In this document: piece after piece, positions 15,945 through 24,986 of the stretch | Layout: every line of letters starts with the position of its first letter | How positions within the stretch are numbered: the stretch's first letter is position 1 | Assembly: GCA_016926115.1 (NCBI GenBank) | Contig: JAFGPF010000064.1 | Location: 51,217-115,216, forward strand | Source: Dehalococcoidales bacterium | GTDB lineage: Bacteria; Chloroflexota; Dehalococcoidia; Dehalococcoidales; RBG-16-60-22 | Length of the DNA: 64,000 nt | Reading direction: 5' to 3' | Translations under genes and position numbers: made by a program | Notes under the pieces: model-generated | The model's database searches: none | What the model saw: the letters and a program-made list of their open reading frames with translations, nothing else | Told to the model about the DNA's origin: nothing

Positions 15945-17204
15945 GTGAAATTGGAATTCGTTAGAAAACTCGGCGGTGCTATATCCGGGTTCCGGGCGCT
16001 GCGTTCCCTGAAAAATCGTGATTACCGTTTTTACCTGTTCGGCTCTATCTGCCAGTTTGCCTGCCTGAGCATGCAGATTATCACCGGTCCGTTGCTGATG
16101 TTCCGGATATCCGGTTCACCCGCTCTGCTGGGGACGATGGCGCTCGTCAGCGCCCTCCCCATGATATTCCTGTCCATGTACGGGGGAGCCGTCGCCGACA
16201 GGATACCCAAGAAGCGGGTCGTCATAATCTGTTTGCTGGGTTCGGCGTTGCTGGCAATAATGGTGGGTGTGGCACTGTATACCGGTTTTATCAGCGCTGA
16301 AAATCCCGGTTCGTGGGTGTACCTGATAATCACCGCATTATTGATGGGCAGCCTGATGGGCGTAATGATGCCCGCCCTCCAGGCGATAGTCGCGGAAATC
16401 GTGGAAAGGGAAGAACTGATGAACGCCGTAGCCCTTAACACGATGGGCATGAATATTTTAAGTCTCGTGGCGCCTGCCATCGCCGGCTTCATAATCGACG
16501 CGTTTGATTTCGACGCCGTGTATTTTACCCAGGCGGGGCTCTACATTTGCGGCGCAATTCTAATGTCCTTTTTACCCGTCACCAGCCGGTCGGTCACGAG
16601 CGGCACGAACATCCTGGAAGAAATCCGGCAGGGATTTAATTATATACGCCAGGACAGGATGATAATGTTCGTGCTGGGTTTCTCCCTGGTGGTTACCGTA
16701 TTAGCCATGCCATTTCAGCAGCTACTACCCATATACGTAGATGATATATTGAAGGTCGGCGCCACGGGTTACGGCGTCCTCATGAGCGTATCGGGTGCGG
16801 GGGCGCTGGTCGGCTCGATAATCCTGGCTATGCTGCCTAATAAAAAACGCGGTATCATGCTGATGATAAGCGGTATAGTTGCGGGTATGGCGCTGGTGGT
16901 CTTCGCTTTTTCCACCATCTGGGAACTGACGTTATCCATCATGATTTTTATCGGTCTCAGCCACGCTTTCCGCATGACGATAGGGAGCACTCTTTTACAG
17001 GCTTATGCGGAACCGGAATACCGCGGGCGGGTGTTGAGTATTTTCGGTATGCAATGGGGCTTCATGAGCGTGGTGACGTTCGTGGCGGGACTTCTCGCCG
17101 AGGCATTGCCGGTCCAGTGGATACTTGGCAGCTTGGCCATGCTCCTCATCGTGCTTTCCGCGCTGGCTATAATATTCATTAACAGCATGAGAAAACTGGA
17201 CTAG
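15945..17204 (+). CDS. MFS transporter, MFS_3/EntS-like exporter type
   Basis: 419 residues, about 12 hydrophobic segments. It has the cytoplasmic loop signature 'GGAVADRIPKKRVVI' between TM2 and TM3. GTG start at 15945 is accepted for lack of a better one with an upstream GCGGAAG. The position 19 bp after the flavoprotein suggests it moves that enzyme's substrate or product. The MFS_3 group contains siderophore and drug exporters, so export is more likely than uptake, but this is family-level inference. Confidence 0.78.
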   Translation: MKLEFVRKLGGAISGFRALRSLKNRDYRFYLFGSICQFACLSMQIITGPLLMFRISGSPALLGTMALVSALPMIFLSMYGGAVADRIPKKRVVIICLLGSALLAIMVGVALYTGFISAENPGSWVYLIITALLMGSLMGVMMPALQAIVAEIVEREELMNAVALNTMGMNILSLVAPAIAGFIIDAFDFDAVYFTQAGLYICGAILMSFLPVTSRSVTSGTNILEEIRQGFNYIRQDRMIMFVLGFSLVVTVLAMPFQQLLPIYVDDILKVGATGYGVLMSVSGAGALVGSIILAMLPNKKRGIMLMISGIVAGMALVVFAFSTIWELTLSIMIFIGLSHAFRMTIGSTLLQAYAEPEYRGRVLSIFGMQWGFMSVVTFVAGLLAEALPVQWILGSLAMLLIVLSALAIIFINSMRKLD

Positions 17205-17220
17205 ATATATAGTTCCGGCG

Positions 17221-17249
17221 TTGCAGTCAGCGGATTGAAACGTTATACT
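17221..17249 (+). promoter_or_regulatory. Candidate promoter for the bicupin genes
   Basis: TTGCAG (17221-17226), 17 bp, TATACT (17244-17249), 31 bp before the ATG at 17281. Confidence 0.55.
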
Positions 17250-17280
17250 TTTTTCAAGATAAGTAAAGGGGGTTAATGAA

Positions 17281-18186
17281 ATGGCCAAGACCAGGTACGG
17301 ACACCTCATTAAGAACTTCACTTTTAAAGACTACGGACAGGGCGACTACCGGCAGGGTACCAAGATGGCCGGTAGCTTCTTCGGGTACGACGTCTGCATG
17401 GAGTACGGGACGTACTATGCGGCGGGCAAGATGAGCAAGTCGTACAAAGACGCGGTGGCGCACGATTACGACCAGGTAATGATATGGATGGGCACGGACA
17501 CGTACGACCTGGGCTACCTGGGGGCGGAGGTGGAGTTATGCCTGGGCGAGGAAAAGGAAAAGCACATGATCACCACCGCGACCGCCGTAGCTGTCCCCAA
17601 GGGCATGCCGTATATACCGGCGGACGTTACCCGGATGGACGAACGGTTTATTTCCATGACGGTCGCCATGACAGCCAAGACCAAGTCGAAGGCGGTAACG
17701 CTCGACGACAGGCAGCCCGAGCCGGCAGGCTTCATGCGCTCGAAGTACGTGCAGAACGTCCAGCACCTGGCTTTTACGCGCAACGGGCCCTGGCATTACG
17801 GACCACTCAACCCGGATACCCATGACGGCGCGATAACGGATATTCACGGCAAGGACTTTGAATTTCACATGTCCTACGAAAGCATGAACCGGGCGCCTTA
17901 TCGGTTCGGTCCCGTGCCCGATAAACCGCACGTGCATCCCTATACCGAGTTCCTGCTCTTCATGGGCGCCGATACCGAAGACCTGAACGATCTAGGGGCG
18001 GAAATCGAGGTATATATGGGTAAAGAGATGGAGAAGCACGTTGTCACCAAGCCCTGTGTCGCCATACAGCCCAGGCACCACGCGCACTGTCCGGTAATCG
18101 TGACCAGGCAGGACAGGCCCTGGATATTCGCCGTGGTTCGTCCCTGGGGTCACGTGGGCAGGGGCAAAGACGGTTATATCACCTAG
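17281..18186 (+). CDS. Bicupin-like protein with one degenerate half
   Basis: 301 residues made of two homologous halves. The second half (about 165-290) has a cupin-like metal site: 'HVHPYTEFLLFMGAD' and, later, 'HHAHCPVIVTRQDRPW'. In the first half (about 30-145) the aligned positions read 'AHDYDQVMIWMGTD' and 'GMPYIPADVTRMDE', so the His-x-His-Pro and the H-C-P motifs are lost. One functional metal centre per chain is therefore expected. The family is not one I can name. It forms a transcription unit with the paralogue downstream (34 bp gap). Confidence 0.6.
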   Translation: MAKTRYGHLIKNFTFKDYGQGDYRQGTKMAGSFFGYDVCMEYGTYYAAGKMSKSYKDAVAHDYDQVMIWMGTDTYDLGYLGAEVELCLGEEKEKHMITTATAVAVPKGMPYIPADVTRMDERFISMTVAMTAKTKSKAVTLDDRQPEPAGFMRSKYVQNVQHLAFTRNGPWHYGPLNPDTHDGAITDIHGKDFEFHMSYESMNRAPYRFGPVPDKPHVHPYTEFLLFMGADTEDLNDLGAEIEVYMGKEMEKHVVTKPCVAIQPRHHAHCPVIVTRQDRPWIFAVVRPWGHVGRGKDGYIT

Positions 18187-18220
18187 TCTCCCGCGTAAAT
18201 GAAAATAAGGAGTATGTAAA

Positions 18221-19078
18221 ATGGTTGACACGAAGTACGGTCACCTTATAAAAAAGCTGAAATACGAAGACGCCAACGGCGAATTTATGACGATGCCGGT
18301 GGGGGCTGACCTGGAGGGGCTGAACGTAAGCTTCGCGTGGGGCTACCGGCGGCAGTCGGGTATGTGGGGTGGCGACGGCGGCATCTGCCATGTCCATCCC
18401 TACGGGGAGACGCTGGTCTTTACGGGCCTGGACTACGATAACTGGACCGGGTTTCCGGGGGAAATCGAGCTGTCCATGGGCGCGGAAGGGGAGAAATATA
18501 TTATAGATTCGCCGACGGTAGTCGTGCTTCCCCCGGGAGTACCGCACTGTCCGCTGGACTCCAAGAAGGTCCATAAGCCTTTCGGTTTCCTGGCGGTTTC
18601 GCTGAACGGCGTGCACAAGACGGAGGAGGTACCCGCCAGCGGAGCGCCGTCGACGGGCAAGAAGTATGCCGACCTAGTGAAAAGCCTGGAAATAAGGGAC
18701 ATCCACCGTAAGTCCGGGGGCAACGCGGACTACATCGGCTGGTGGAGCGGCAAGGACATGGAGGACTTCAAGCTTAATTTTACCTGGGCGTTTCATACGG
18801 GAACCGGCGCCTGGCACGAGAAAGACCCCCACGTGCACCCCAACGACGAAGCCCTGCTCTTCGTCGGTCTCGACCCCGATAACCCGGACTACCTGGGGGC
18901 GGAAATAGAGATACAAATGGGCGAGGAACGGGAAGTCCACGTCTTCGATACCCCCACGGTAGTCGTCGCCCCGAAGGGGCTGGTGCACTGTCCGTTGATT
19001 ACCAGGAGAGTGGACAGGCCTTACGGCTTCAGCGCCATCTGCCTCAACACCGAGCATGATACTACTTTCCTCGGTTAA
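18221..19078 (+). CDS. Bicupin-like protein with two intact halves
   Basis: 285 residues, paralogue of the preceding protein. Both halves keep the proposed metal ligands: 'CHVHPYGETLVFTGLD' with 'GVPHCPLDSKKVHKPFG', and 'PHVHPNDEALLFVGLD' with 'GLVHCPLITRRVDRPYG'. Cupins with such sites are usually Fe, Mn or Ni dioxygenases, isomerases or sensors. An anaerobic setting argues for isomerase, lyase or binding functions. The AAGGAG site is good. A strong terminator follows directly. Confidence 0.65.
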   Translation: MVDTKYGHLIKKLKYEDANGEFMTMPVGADLEGLNVSFAWGYRRQSGMWGGDGGICHVHPYGETLVFTGLDYDNWTGFPGEIELSMGAEGEKYIIDSPTVVVLPPGVPHCPLDSKKVHKPFGFLAVSLNGVHKTEEVPASGAPSTGKKYADLVKSLEIRDIHRKSGGNADYIGWWSGKDMEDFKLNFTWAFHTGTGAWHEKDPHVHPNDEALLFVGLDPDNPDYLGAEIEIQMGEEREVHVFDTPTVVVAPKGLVHCPLITRRVDRPYGFSAICLNTEHDTTFLG

Positions 19079-19101
19079 TATATAAATTCGTATTTATTTC
19101 G

Positions 19102-19136
19102 GCGCGCCCGATGGAACACCGGGCGCGCTGTTTTTT
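19102..19136 (+). terminator. Strong intrinsic terminator
   Basis: Perfect 9 bp stem GCGCGCCCG / CGGGCGCGC with a 9 nt loop, followed by TG then six T. It ends the bicupin transcript before the UGSC selenoprotein gene. Confidence 0.9.
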
Positions 19137-19190
19137 ATCATCCTGCCGTCCGTATGCTAAGATTACGTAGAACAACCGGGGAGGTTTATG

Positions 19191-20906
19191 ATGAGCTTAA
19201 GAAGTCCCGCCGATTCAAAGGTTTACACACACGTGTTGAATCCCATGGCGCAGCAGAAACCGGAATGGGATATCATACCCCTTGTGACGCGCCCCGCCAC
19301 GCTGGAGGGCAAGACGGTATATATCATTAACCAGCGCTGGGGCGGCACGCAGGCACACGAGCCGCTGCTCATGGCAATAAAGAAACGGCTCGAAGAAAAT
19401 ATCCCCGGAATCAATGTGGTTTATAAGACTAAACTGGGCAGCTATCCGGTGGACGACCCCGCCTTATGGGAGGAGGTCGGAAACAAGGCCGACGCCGCCA
19501 TGATAGGCGTGCCCCACTGAAGCACCTGCGGGCCGGCGGTCGTCCGGCAGGCACTGGAAATGGAAAAACAGGGCACTCCCGTCGTACCGGTACTGAGTCC
19601 ATACCTCGTGGAATCGGTCAGGGACGCCGCCTTCGAGCTGGGCTGGCTGCACCCGCGTTTCGTCTCTTTAAGCGAGCCGGACGCCCTGCGCAGTGATAAG
19701 GCAATTCAGAGGATTATCAATGGCAAGGACCCCGTAAGCGGCAAGCCGCTAATGCGGGCTATCGTGGATGCCCTGACGAAACCTTTAACGGCTGATGAGA
19801 AAAAGACCGGTAAGCTGAATCATCCGGTAGAACCCAGGATTTTGCCGGTAACGGGTACATATGATGAATTGCAGAAGTATTTCCTGAAAAACAGGATGAC
19901 GGATGGTTTGCCGGTGGTAATACCGACCGAAGAAAAGGTTAAAGAAATGCTGACGGGCACCAGCCACCGCCCCGATGAAGTGGTGGCGGAAGCTTTCAGG
20001 ATGGGCATCACGGAAAACGGCCAGCGCGAGGGGAGGAACATTACCGTGGAGAAGGTGGCGGTAATCAGCATAATGGCGGGCTGCAAACCCGAATACCTAC
20101 CGGTACTCCTCGCTTTAGCCTCGAAAGGTCCCCCGTATTTCAGTTCGGCGCAGTCGTTCACCGGCGCGGCAATCGTACACGGACCCATCGCCGGGGAAAT
20201 CGGGATGGAGTCCGGTTACGGCTGCATGGGTCCTTACAATCATGCCAACGCCACCATCGGGCGCGCCTGGCAGCTGATGGGGCGCTGTCTGTGCTACGCC
20301 GTCCCCGGCTTGACGATAATGGGCGACTGGGGCAATAACCTGCAATACAACAGCCTTACCTTCGCCGAGAACGCGGACAACCCCATGATACCCTGGGAGC
20401 CTTTCCACGTGGAACAGGGATACAAACCGGAAGACAGTGTCGTCAGCGTCTGGGAGGGGAGGGGACTCCGCCAGCGGTGCGGTCATAACGTGCCCAACTT
20501 TGCCTTGAAGGTGCTGGACAACGTGGAGCCGGAAAATGGCGCCCTGGTACTGCTGACGCCACTTGCCGCTAAGATGCTGGAAGAGGATTTCGGATTCGAT
20601 ACGCGGGCGAAATTCCGGCAGTATCTCTATGAAAACAGCACGATGACGGTGCAGGAATGGCTGGACAGCGACATGGTGCAGACATTTGCTATTCCCCACC
20701 TGGAACTCCCCGCCCCGAACGAAAAAAGGCGGCAGGCACAGGAGGATATACGAAAGCGCCTGAAAATGCCCGGCGATACGGTGGTAAAACGGTTCCGCTC
20801 TCCATCGCAGATTAATATGGTAATCACCGGGGAAGGCATGATTTACTTTGTGGCGGGGGCGGACTTTAACCTCAAGGGGATAGTGGCGATAGACACGTGG
20901 CGGTAG
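19191..20906 (+). CDS. UGSC-type selenoprotein (U-S-T-C variant), in-frame UGA at 19518-19520
   Basis: 571 residues if UGA at codon 110 is read as selenocysteine. Residues about 40-160 form a small alpha/beta domain ending in the redox motif U110-S-T-C113, aligned with U-G-S-C in the paralogue at 55288-57054. Residues about 215-570 form a large domain shared by both ('NRMTDGLPVVIPTEEKVKEM', 'SIMAGCKPEYLPVLLALAS'). Homology runs across the UGA, no alternative start with a good site follows it, and a SECIS-like hairpin lies just downstream. The ATG at 19191 has better spacing to GGGGAGG than the one at 19188. Function unknown; probably a thiol/selenol oxidoreductase. Automatic tools will split it at 19520. 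Confidence 0.82.
19525..19551 (+). promoter_or_regulatory. Bacterial SECIS-like hairpin after the UGA
   Basis: Upper stem GCCGG (19532-19536) / CCGGC (19544-19548) with loop CGGTCGT containing GGUC, plus a lower CCT / AGG helix across a 4 nt bulge. The apical loop starts 16 nt after the UGA. The E. coli fdhF element also has GGUC in its loop at about this distance. Confidence 0.7.
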
Positions 20907-20915
20907 GAGATAATT

Positions 20916-21179
20916 TTATTCTTTTACTTTCGTGACGATGTGCCGGTATTGTTCCCTGGCGTCACCGAACGATGAATCGGAATTAAAGTAGAAAAGCTCG
21001 TCGAGCCTTTTATCCGGAAAAGCCTTTTTAGCCCCGATGATGAACTTCTCGTTGATACTGCGCTTACCATTGCGGACCCTGCTGACATAGCTGGGTGATA
21101 GCTCCATGGCATGAGCTAGAGCGGAAAGATTTTCATATATGCCGGGATACAGGTCAAACACCCTTGTCATGATTTTCAT
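20916..21179 (-). CDS. Small XRE-type helix-turn-helix protein
   Basis: 87 residues, with a helix-turn-helix at about 18-45 ('NLSALAHAMELSPSYVSRVR') followed by 'NGKRSINEKFIIGAKKAFP'. No extra sensor domain. It converges on the UGSC selenoprotein gene (10 bp apart at the 3' ends) and lies 140 bp upstream of the dnaE2 3' end in the same direction. Its target is unknown. About 140 bp of AT-rich DNA (21180-21319) follows without any gene or clear signal. Confidence 0.7.
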   Translation of the reverse strand: MKIMTRVFDLYPGIYENLSALAHAMELSPSYVSRVRNGKRSINEKFIIGAKKAFPDKRLDELFYFNSDSSFGDAREQYRHIVTKVKE

Positions 21180-21319
21180 GTTGGTACATGGATACTCGAT
21201 ATTTCACGTAATAATCTTATATCAAAAATTAGAGATATCAATAGGAAAACGCCTGATAGTTCTAAAAATTTTCAAAAAATGGAATGTTTATTAGCCTGAA
21301 TATCTTACGATGCTGCTGA

Positions 21320-24300
21320 TTACCTGAAGTCCTTCGAAGGCAGGGCTTTTTCCAGTGCGCTAAGAGGCTCCACCTGATTTATCACCAGGTTGCAGGTCCC
21401 TTCGCGCCTTGACAGCCTGCCTTTGACGACAAGGAACGGCGACCTGAATTTGTGTTCGTGGCGTTCGTAGACCTTGCCGAAGACCATGCAGGGAATGTGC
21501 CCGAACTCGTCCTCGAGGGTGATATAGACCACCTTGCCCTGCGGTCTCTGACGCCGGATAACCAGTCCCGCGGTCGTTACCGCGGCGCCGTCGCTCAGAT
21601 TCTCAATATCCCGGCTGGTGCGGAAACCTCCGTTGAAGCGGTGGCGCAGGTGCGACATGACGTGCCCGGCGGGAAAGAGGCTGAGGACGTTGTACTCCTC
21701 CTGCATGCGCTCCCAGTCGCCCGGTGCGTCCAGCGCCACCAGGTCCTGCTCCACGGGCAGGGGGAGGGGAATCTGGGAGTTTATGGGACGGTAGCGGAGA
21801 CCTATTTCCCATTTCACCTTCCTGCGGTTCGACTCGATGCCGTCGAAGGCGCCGGCGCCGGCGAGGTTCAGGGCTACCTCTTCCAGCACGCCGGTGCGCT
21901 CCAGGAAGTCGCCGATGCTCCTGAAAGCCCCGCCTTTACCCCTCGCTGCTTCGATTGCTTCTGCCGAGGCTTTTCCCAGTCCGGTGACATTCAGAAAGCC
22001 GAGGCGCAGGTATTGGTTTTCAACCTCACCCCGAAGAGTGTCATTCTGGCGTATGCCAGAATCCAGAACCACGCCGTCCCGCTGGATTCCCGCTTTCGCA
22101 GGAATGACGGAAGGAGAGGAGGGAATGACATCAAGTTGTTCTATGACGCATTTTGCCCCGCTCCTGTTAATATCCGGGTTCAGCACCCGTATGCCGTGCC
22201 GTCCGGCGTCCTCTTTCAGCGTTTCCAGGTTGTAGAAACCCATGGGCTGCTGGTTGAAGATAGCCACGAAGAATTCCAGCGGGTAATGGTATTTGAGCCA
22301 GGCCGCCTGGTAGGCCGTCACCCCGAAGGCGAAGGCGTGCGATTCCGGGAACATGTACATGCCGTTGAACTTCTTGAACACCTTTTCCGCCTCCTCCTCG
22401 CTGACGCCCTTTTTCCTAGCTCCTTCCAGGAATTTACGGCGGTAGTTTTCAATTAGCTCTGTGTTGTGCTTGCGTCCGAAGGCGCGGCGTAGCCTGTCCG
22501 CCTCGCTGGGGGCGAACCCGGCCACGTCTATCGCCAGCTGGTTCACCTGGTCCTGGAAGAGGACGACGCCCAGTGTGCGCTCCAGCGCCCGCTGCTCCAG
22601 AGGGCAGTCGTAGGTCACCGGCTTTCTCCTGCTGCGCCGGGCGAGGTATTCCTGCACGCCGTGGTTGACGCCCACCCCCGGCCGTACTGCCCCCACTTCG
22701 TGCGCCATGTCCAGCAAGTTGCGCGGTTGGAGGCGGGTGATGGTCTGCATCTGCGCCGCCGATTCCACCTGGAAGATGCCGATGGTGTCCCCCTTGCAGA
22801 GCATGTCGTAAACGGCGGTATCCTCGAAGTCGATGCGGGACATGTCGATTCGCTCTCCGTTGCGTTCCTTGATAAGCTCGATGGCCTCCTGCATCTGGGA
22901 AAGGGCGCCCAGCGCCAGGAAGTCGATTTTCACGAAGCCGGCGTCGTCGATGCTGTCCTTGTCCCACTGGCAGACATACCGCCCCTCGATGGCGCCCCGC
23001 TGCACGGGCACGATTTCCGTCAGGGGGCTTGACGAAAGAATCATGCCACCGGGGTGCTGTCCCATGTACTTGGGGAAGCCGTCCAGTTCCGCCGCCAGCC
23101 TTATCAGGTCGCGCCAGACCGGGGCGTCGATTTTGTCCCTGAAATTGGGCATCCTTTCCATCTTTTTTCCCAGCTTTTTGGCGCTGCCCCAGTCTGCTTG
23201 CTTAGCGAGCTGGTCGATTTCCGTTTCCGGCAGCCCCAGCGCCTTGCCGAGGTCCCTAACCGCCCCCTTGATTTGATAGGTGGCGATGGTGCCGGTGAGG
23301 GCGGCGTGCTCCCAGCCCCATTTCTCGTGCGTGCGCAGGATGAGGTCTTCCCGGATGCTGCGGGGAAAATCGAGGTCGATATCCGGCACGTTGGTCATGA
23401 TGTCATCCGGGAGGAAGCGCTCCAGCGAGAGGTCGTACTGGAGGGGGTCGATGTGGGAAAGCCCGATGAGGTAGCCCACCAGTAATGCCACCGACGAGCC
23501 GCGACCCCTCCCCGGCGGATTCTCTTCGAGTGTTAATGACGGGTCGCTCAGTCCCTGCTCAATCATGACCTCCCGCCCCAGCTTGATAACCTCGTGGTAC
23601 ATCAGCAGGAAGCCCGCCAGGTTGAATTTCCTGATGAGGCGGAACTCTTCGTCGAGTCGTTTTTGCACGGCGGGGGTAATCGAGCCGTAGCGCCGCACCG
23701 CCGCCTGATGGCAGAGCTTTTCCAGGTAGCTCTCCGGCGTGTGTCCCGGCGGGGTGGGGTAGTCCGGGAAGGCGTAACCGAGGTCGCGGGTAAGGTCGAA
23801 GGCGCAGCTTTCGGCGATTTCCAGGGTATTTTTCAGGGCTTGTGGGCATTCGCGGAAGAGAGATTCCATCTCCGCTACGGGGCGCAGGTAATACTCGGAG
23901 TTGGGTCGCCGCTCGCGGTGGGTCTCCTCCAGGTTCTTGCAGTGTTTGACAGCCACCAGGCAGTCCTGTAGCCGGTGCCTTTCCCGGACATGGTAATGCA
24001 CGTTACCCGTGGCGGCGACTTTTGCGCCCGTCTCCTCTGACAGTTTCAGCAGGTCCCGCACGCGCCCCGTGTCCCCGAACGCCAGGTTGTGCTGGAGTTC
24101 GATATAGTAGTTATCCGTCCCGAACCAGTCGAGGTATTTCTTTACCAGGTTTCTTGCTTCGGCAACGCGCGACTTGTTTACCAGTTGAGATAGCTCTCCG
24201 CGCGGGCAGCCGGACAGGGCAATCAGCCCCGCGGCGTGCTCCGGCAGGAGTTCGGGGGGCAGTTCGGGCTCGTTACGCTCGCCGGAGGCATGAGAGGCGG

Positions 24301-24577
24301 TAATGAGGCGGCAGAGGTTGCCGTAGCCCTTTCTATCTCTGGCAAGGAGGGTAAGGTGATGGCCGCCCTTCAGCGTTATCTCCGTCCCGATGATGCCCCG
24401 CATCTCCAGCGAGTCGGCAAGCTGGGCGAAGCGCATCGCCCCGCAGAGGTTGTCGTGCTCGGTGACGGCCAGGGCGCGGTAGCCCAGTTCCTTCGCGCGC
24501 AGGAGCAACTCCTCCAGCGAGGAGGCGCCGTCGTGGAAAGAATAGTAGCTGTGGCAGTGAAGCTCGGCGTAGTCCAT
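21320..24577 (-). CDS. dnaE2: DNA polymerase III alpha subunit, error-prone DnaE2 type
   Basis: 1085 residues. N-terminal PHP domain (about 1-210, 'ELHCHSYYSFHDGASSLEEL'), palm with the catalytic 'PDIDLDFPR' near residue 397, fingers, helix-hairpin-helix ('LGKASAEAIEAARGKG') and C-terminal OB fold. The length (~1085) is nearer DnaE2 than the ~1160 of replicative DnaE1, and it follows an imuB-like gene and DUF6504 behind a LexA box, as in mutasome operons. It would perform SOS translesion synthesis. Residues about 823-846 come from an inserted palindromic repeat ('SVIPAKAGIQ'), so the protein carries a foreign in-frame insert. Confidence 0.85.
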   Translation of the reverse strand: MDYAELHCHSYYSFHDGASSLEELLLRAKELGYRALAVTEHDNLCGAMRFAQLADSLEMRGIIGTEITLKGGHHLTLLARDRKGYGNLCRLITASHASGERNEPELPPELLPEHAAGLIALSGCPRGELSQLVNKSRVAEARNLVKKYLDWFGTDNYYIELQHNLAFGDTGRVRDLLKLSEETGAKVAATGNVHYHVRERHRLQDCLVAVKHCKNLEETHRERRPNSEYYLRPVAEMESLFRECPQALKNTLEIAESCAFDLTRDLGYAFPDYPTPPGHTPESYLEKLCHQAAVRRYGSITPAVQKRLDEEFRLIRKFNLAGFLLMYHEVIKLGREVMIEQGLSDPSLTLEENPPGRGRGSSVALLVGYLIGLSHIDPLQYDLSLERFLPDDIMTNVPDIDLDFPRSIREDLILRTHEKWGWEHAALTGTIATYQIKGAVRDLGKALGLPETEIDQLAKQADWGSAKKLGKKMERMPNFRDKIDAPVWRDLIRLAAELDGFPKYMGQHPGGMILSSSPLTEIVPVQRGAIEGRYVCQWDKDSIDDAGFVKIDFLALGALSQMQEAIELIKERNGERIDMSRIDFEDTAVYDMLCKGDTIGIFQVESAAQMQTITRLQPRNLLDMAHEVGAVRPGVGVNHGVQEYLARRSRRKPVTYDCPLEQRALERTLGVVLFQDQVNQLAIDVAGFAPSEADRLRRAFGRKHNTELIENYRRKFLEGARKKGVSEEEAEKVFKKFNGMYMFPESHAFAFGVTAYQAAWLKYHYPLEFFVAIFNQQPMGFYNLETLKEDAGRHGIRVLNPDINRSGAKCVIEQLDVIPSSPSVIPAKAGIQRDGVVLDSGIRQNDTLRGEVENQYLRLGFLNVTGLGKASAEAIEAARGKGGAFRSIGDFLERTGVLEEVALNLAGAGAFDGIESNRRKVKWEIGLRYRPINSQIPLPLPVEQDLVALDAPGDWERMQEEYNVLSLFPAGHVMSHLRHRFNGGFRTSRDIENLSDGAAVTTAGLVIRRQRPQGKVVYITLEDEFGHIPCMVFGKVYERHEHKFRSPFLVVKGRLSRREGTCNLVINQVEPLSALEKALPSKDFR
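22040..22108. repeat. Palindromic repeat element (VIPAKAGIQ-type) inserted within dnaE2
   Basis: Imperfect inverted repeat with 27 nt arms: 22040-22066 (starts GTCATTCTGG, ends GAATCCAG) and 22082-22108 (starts CTGGATTCCC, ends GGAATGAC). The outer seven and eight bases of the arms match exactly. This is the widespread REP/MITE-like family that reads VIPAKAGIQ...DSGxRxND when translated. The reading frame stays open through it. Confidence 0.8.
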
Positions 24578-24611
24578 AACATTTTCCCAGCATTATGCCC
24601 TCGGGCGCTTT

Positions 24612-24659
24612 TATATCCCATCCCCTTTGTCCCCTTCCCCTCAAGGGGGATGGGATATA
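24612..24659. repeat. Intergenic inverted repeat between DUF6504 and dnaE2 genes
   Basis: 14 bp perfect arms TATATCCCATCCCC (24612-24625) and GGGGATGGGATATA (24646-24659), with a CT-rich loop that itself holds a CCCCTTCCCC / AAGGGG section. On the plus strand a T-rich tail follows, but the flanking genes are read from the minus strand, so it is not an obvious terminator for them. It looks like a small intergenic repeat. Confidence 0.6.
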
Positions 24660-24666
24660 TTTTTAT

Positions 24667-24688
24667 TTGAGGGGCTGGCGCCCCTCAA
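24667..24688. repeat. Second short inverted repeat
   Basis: TTGAGGGG - CTGGCG - CCCCTCAA, 8 bp arms, 7 bp beyond the previous palindrome. The pair forms a ~77 bp non-coding cassette between the two genes. Confidence 0.5.
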
Positions 24689-24701
24689 GCTCCCCGCTTT
24701 A

Positions 24702-24986
24702 TTAATAGTCCTGCTCGTACCATCCGCCGGTAGCGAGGTCTTTATAGAGCACCAGTCGCTGTCCGGAGGCGAGCAATACGTTGTAATAAAGGCGCGTTAC
24801 CGGTTCGGCGCGCCACCACTCGTCGTCGATGCGCCAGCGGTCCTCGATAGCCGTCACCGCCTGCCGCTGCTTTTCCCCGACCGCCACCGGATGACCGGAA
24901 GCATCTTCCTCCACCTTTACCGCATCCGGCACGTTTACCGGCCGGTAGGTGTCAGCGCGTAGCGTCTTTCCGGTATCCTCGACCAT
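24702..24986 (-). CDS. DUF6504 family protein, mutasome-associated
   Basis: 94 residues. It has the family pattern 'EDRWRIDDEWWRAEPVTRLY' followed by 'LVLYKDLATGGWYEQDY'. DUF6504 proteins occur next to imuB-like genes in actinobacteria and relatives; function unknown. The start at 24986 overlaps the end of the imuB-like gene by 52 bp and has AAGGAAG upstream, so translation is coupled. No Cys, signal or membrane segment. A role with the polymerase-like protein is inferred from this conserved order. Confidence 0.75.
   Translation of the reverse strand: MVEDTGKTLRADTYRPVNVPDAVKVEEDASGHPVAVGEKQRQAVTAIEDRWRIDDEWWRAEPVTRLYYNVLLASGQRLVLYKDLATGGWYEQDY

Noticed and set aside
19560..20906. Separate 448-residue gene starting after the TGA
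   Set aside because: The ATG at 19560 lies inside the conserved UGSC domain and has no ribosome binding site. The preceding frame is homologous and in phase, so one selenoprotein fits better than two genes.
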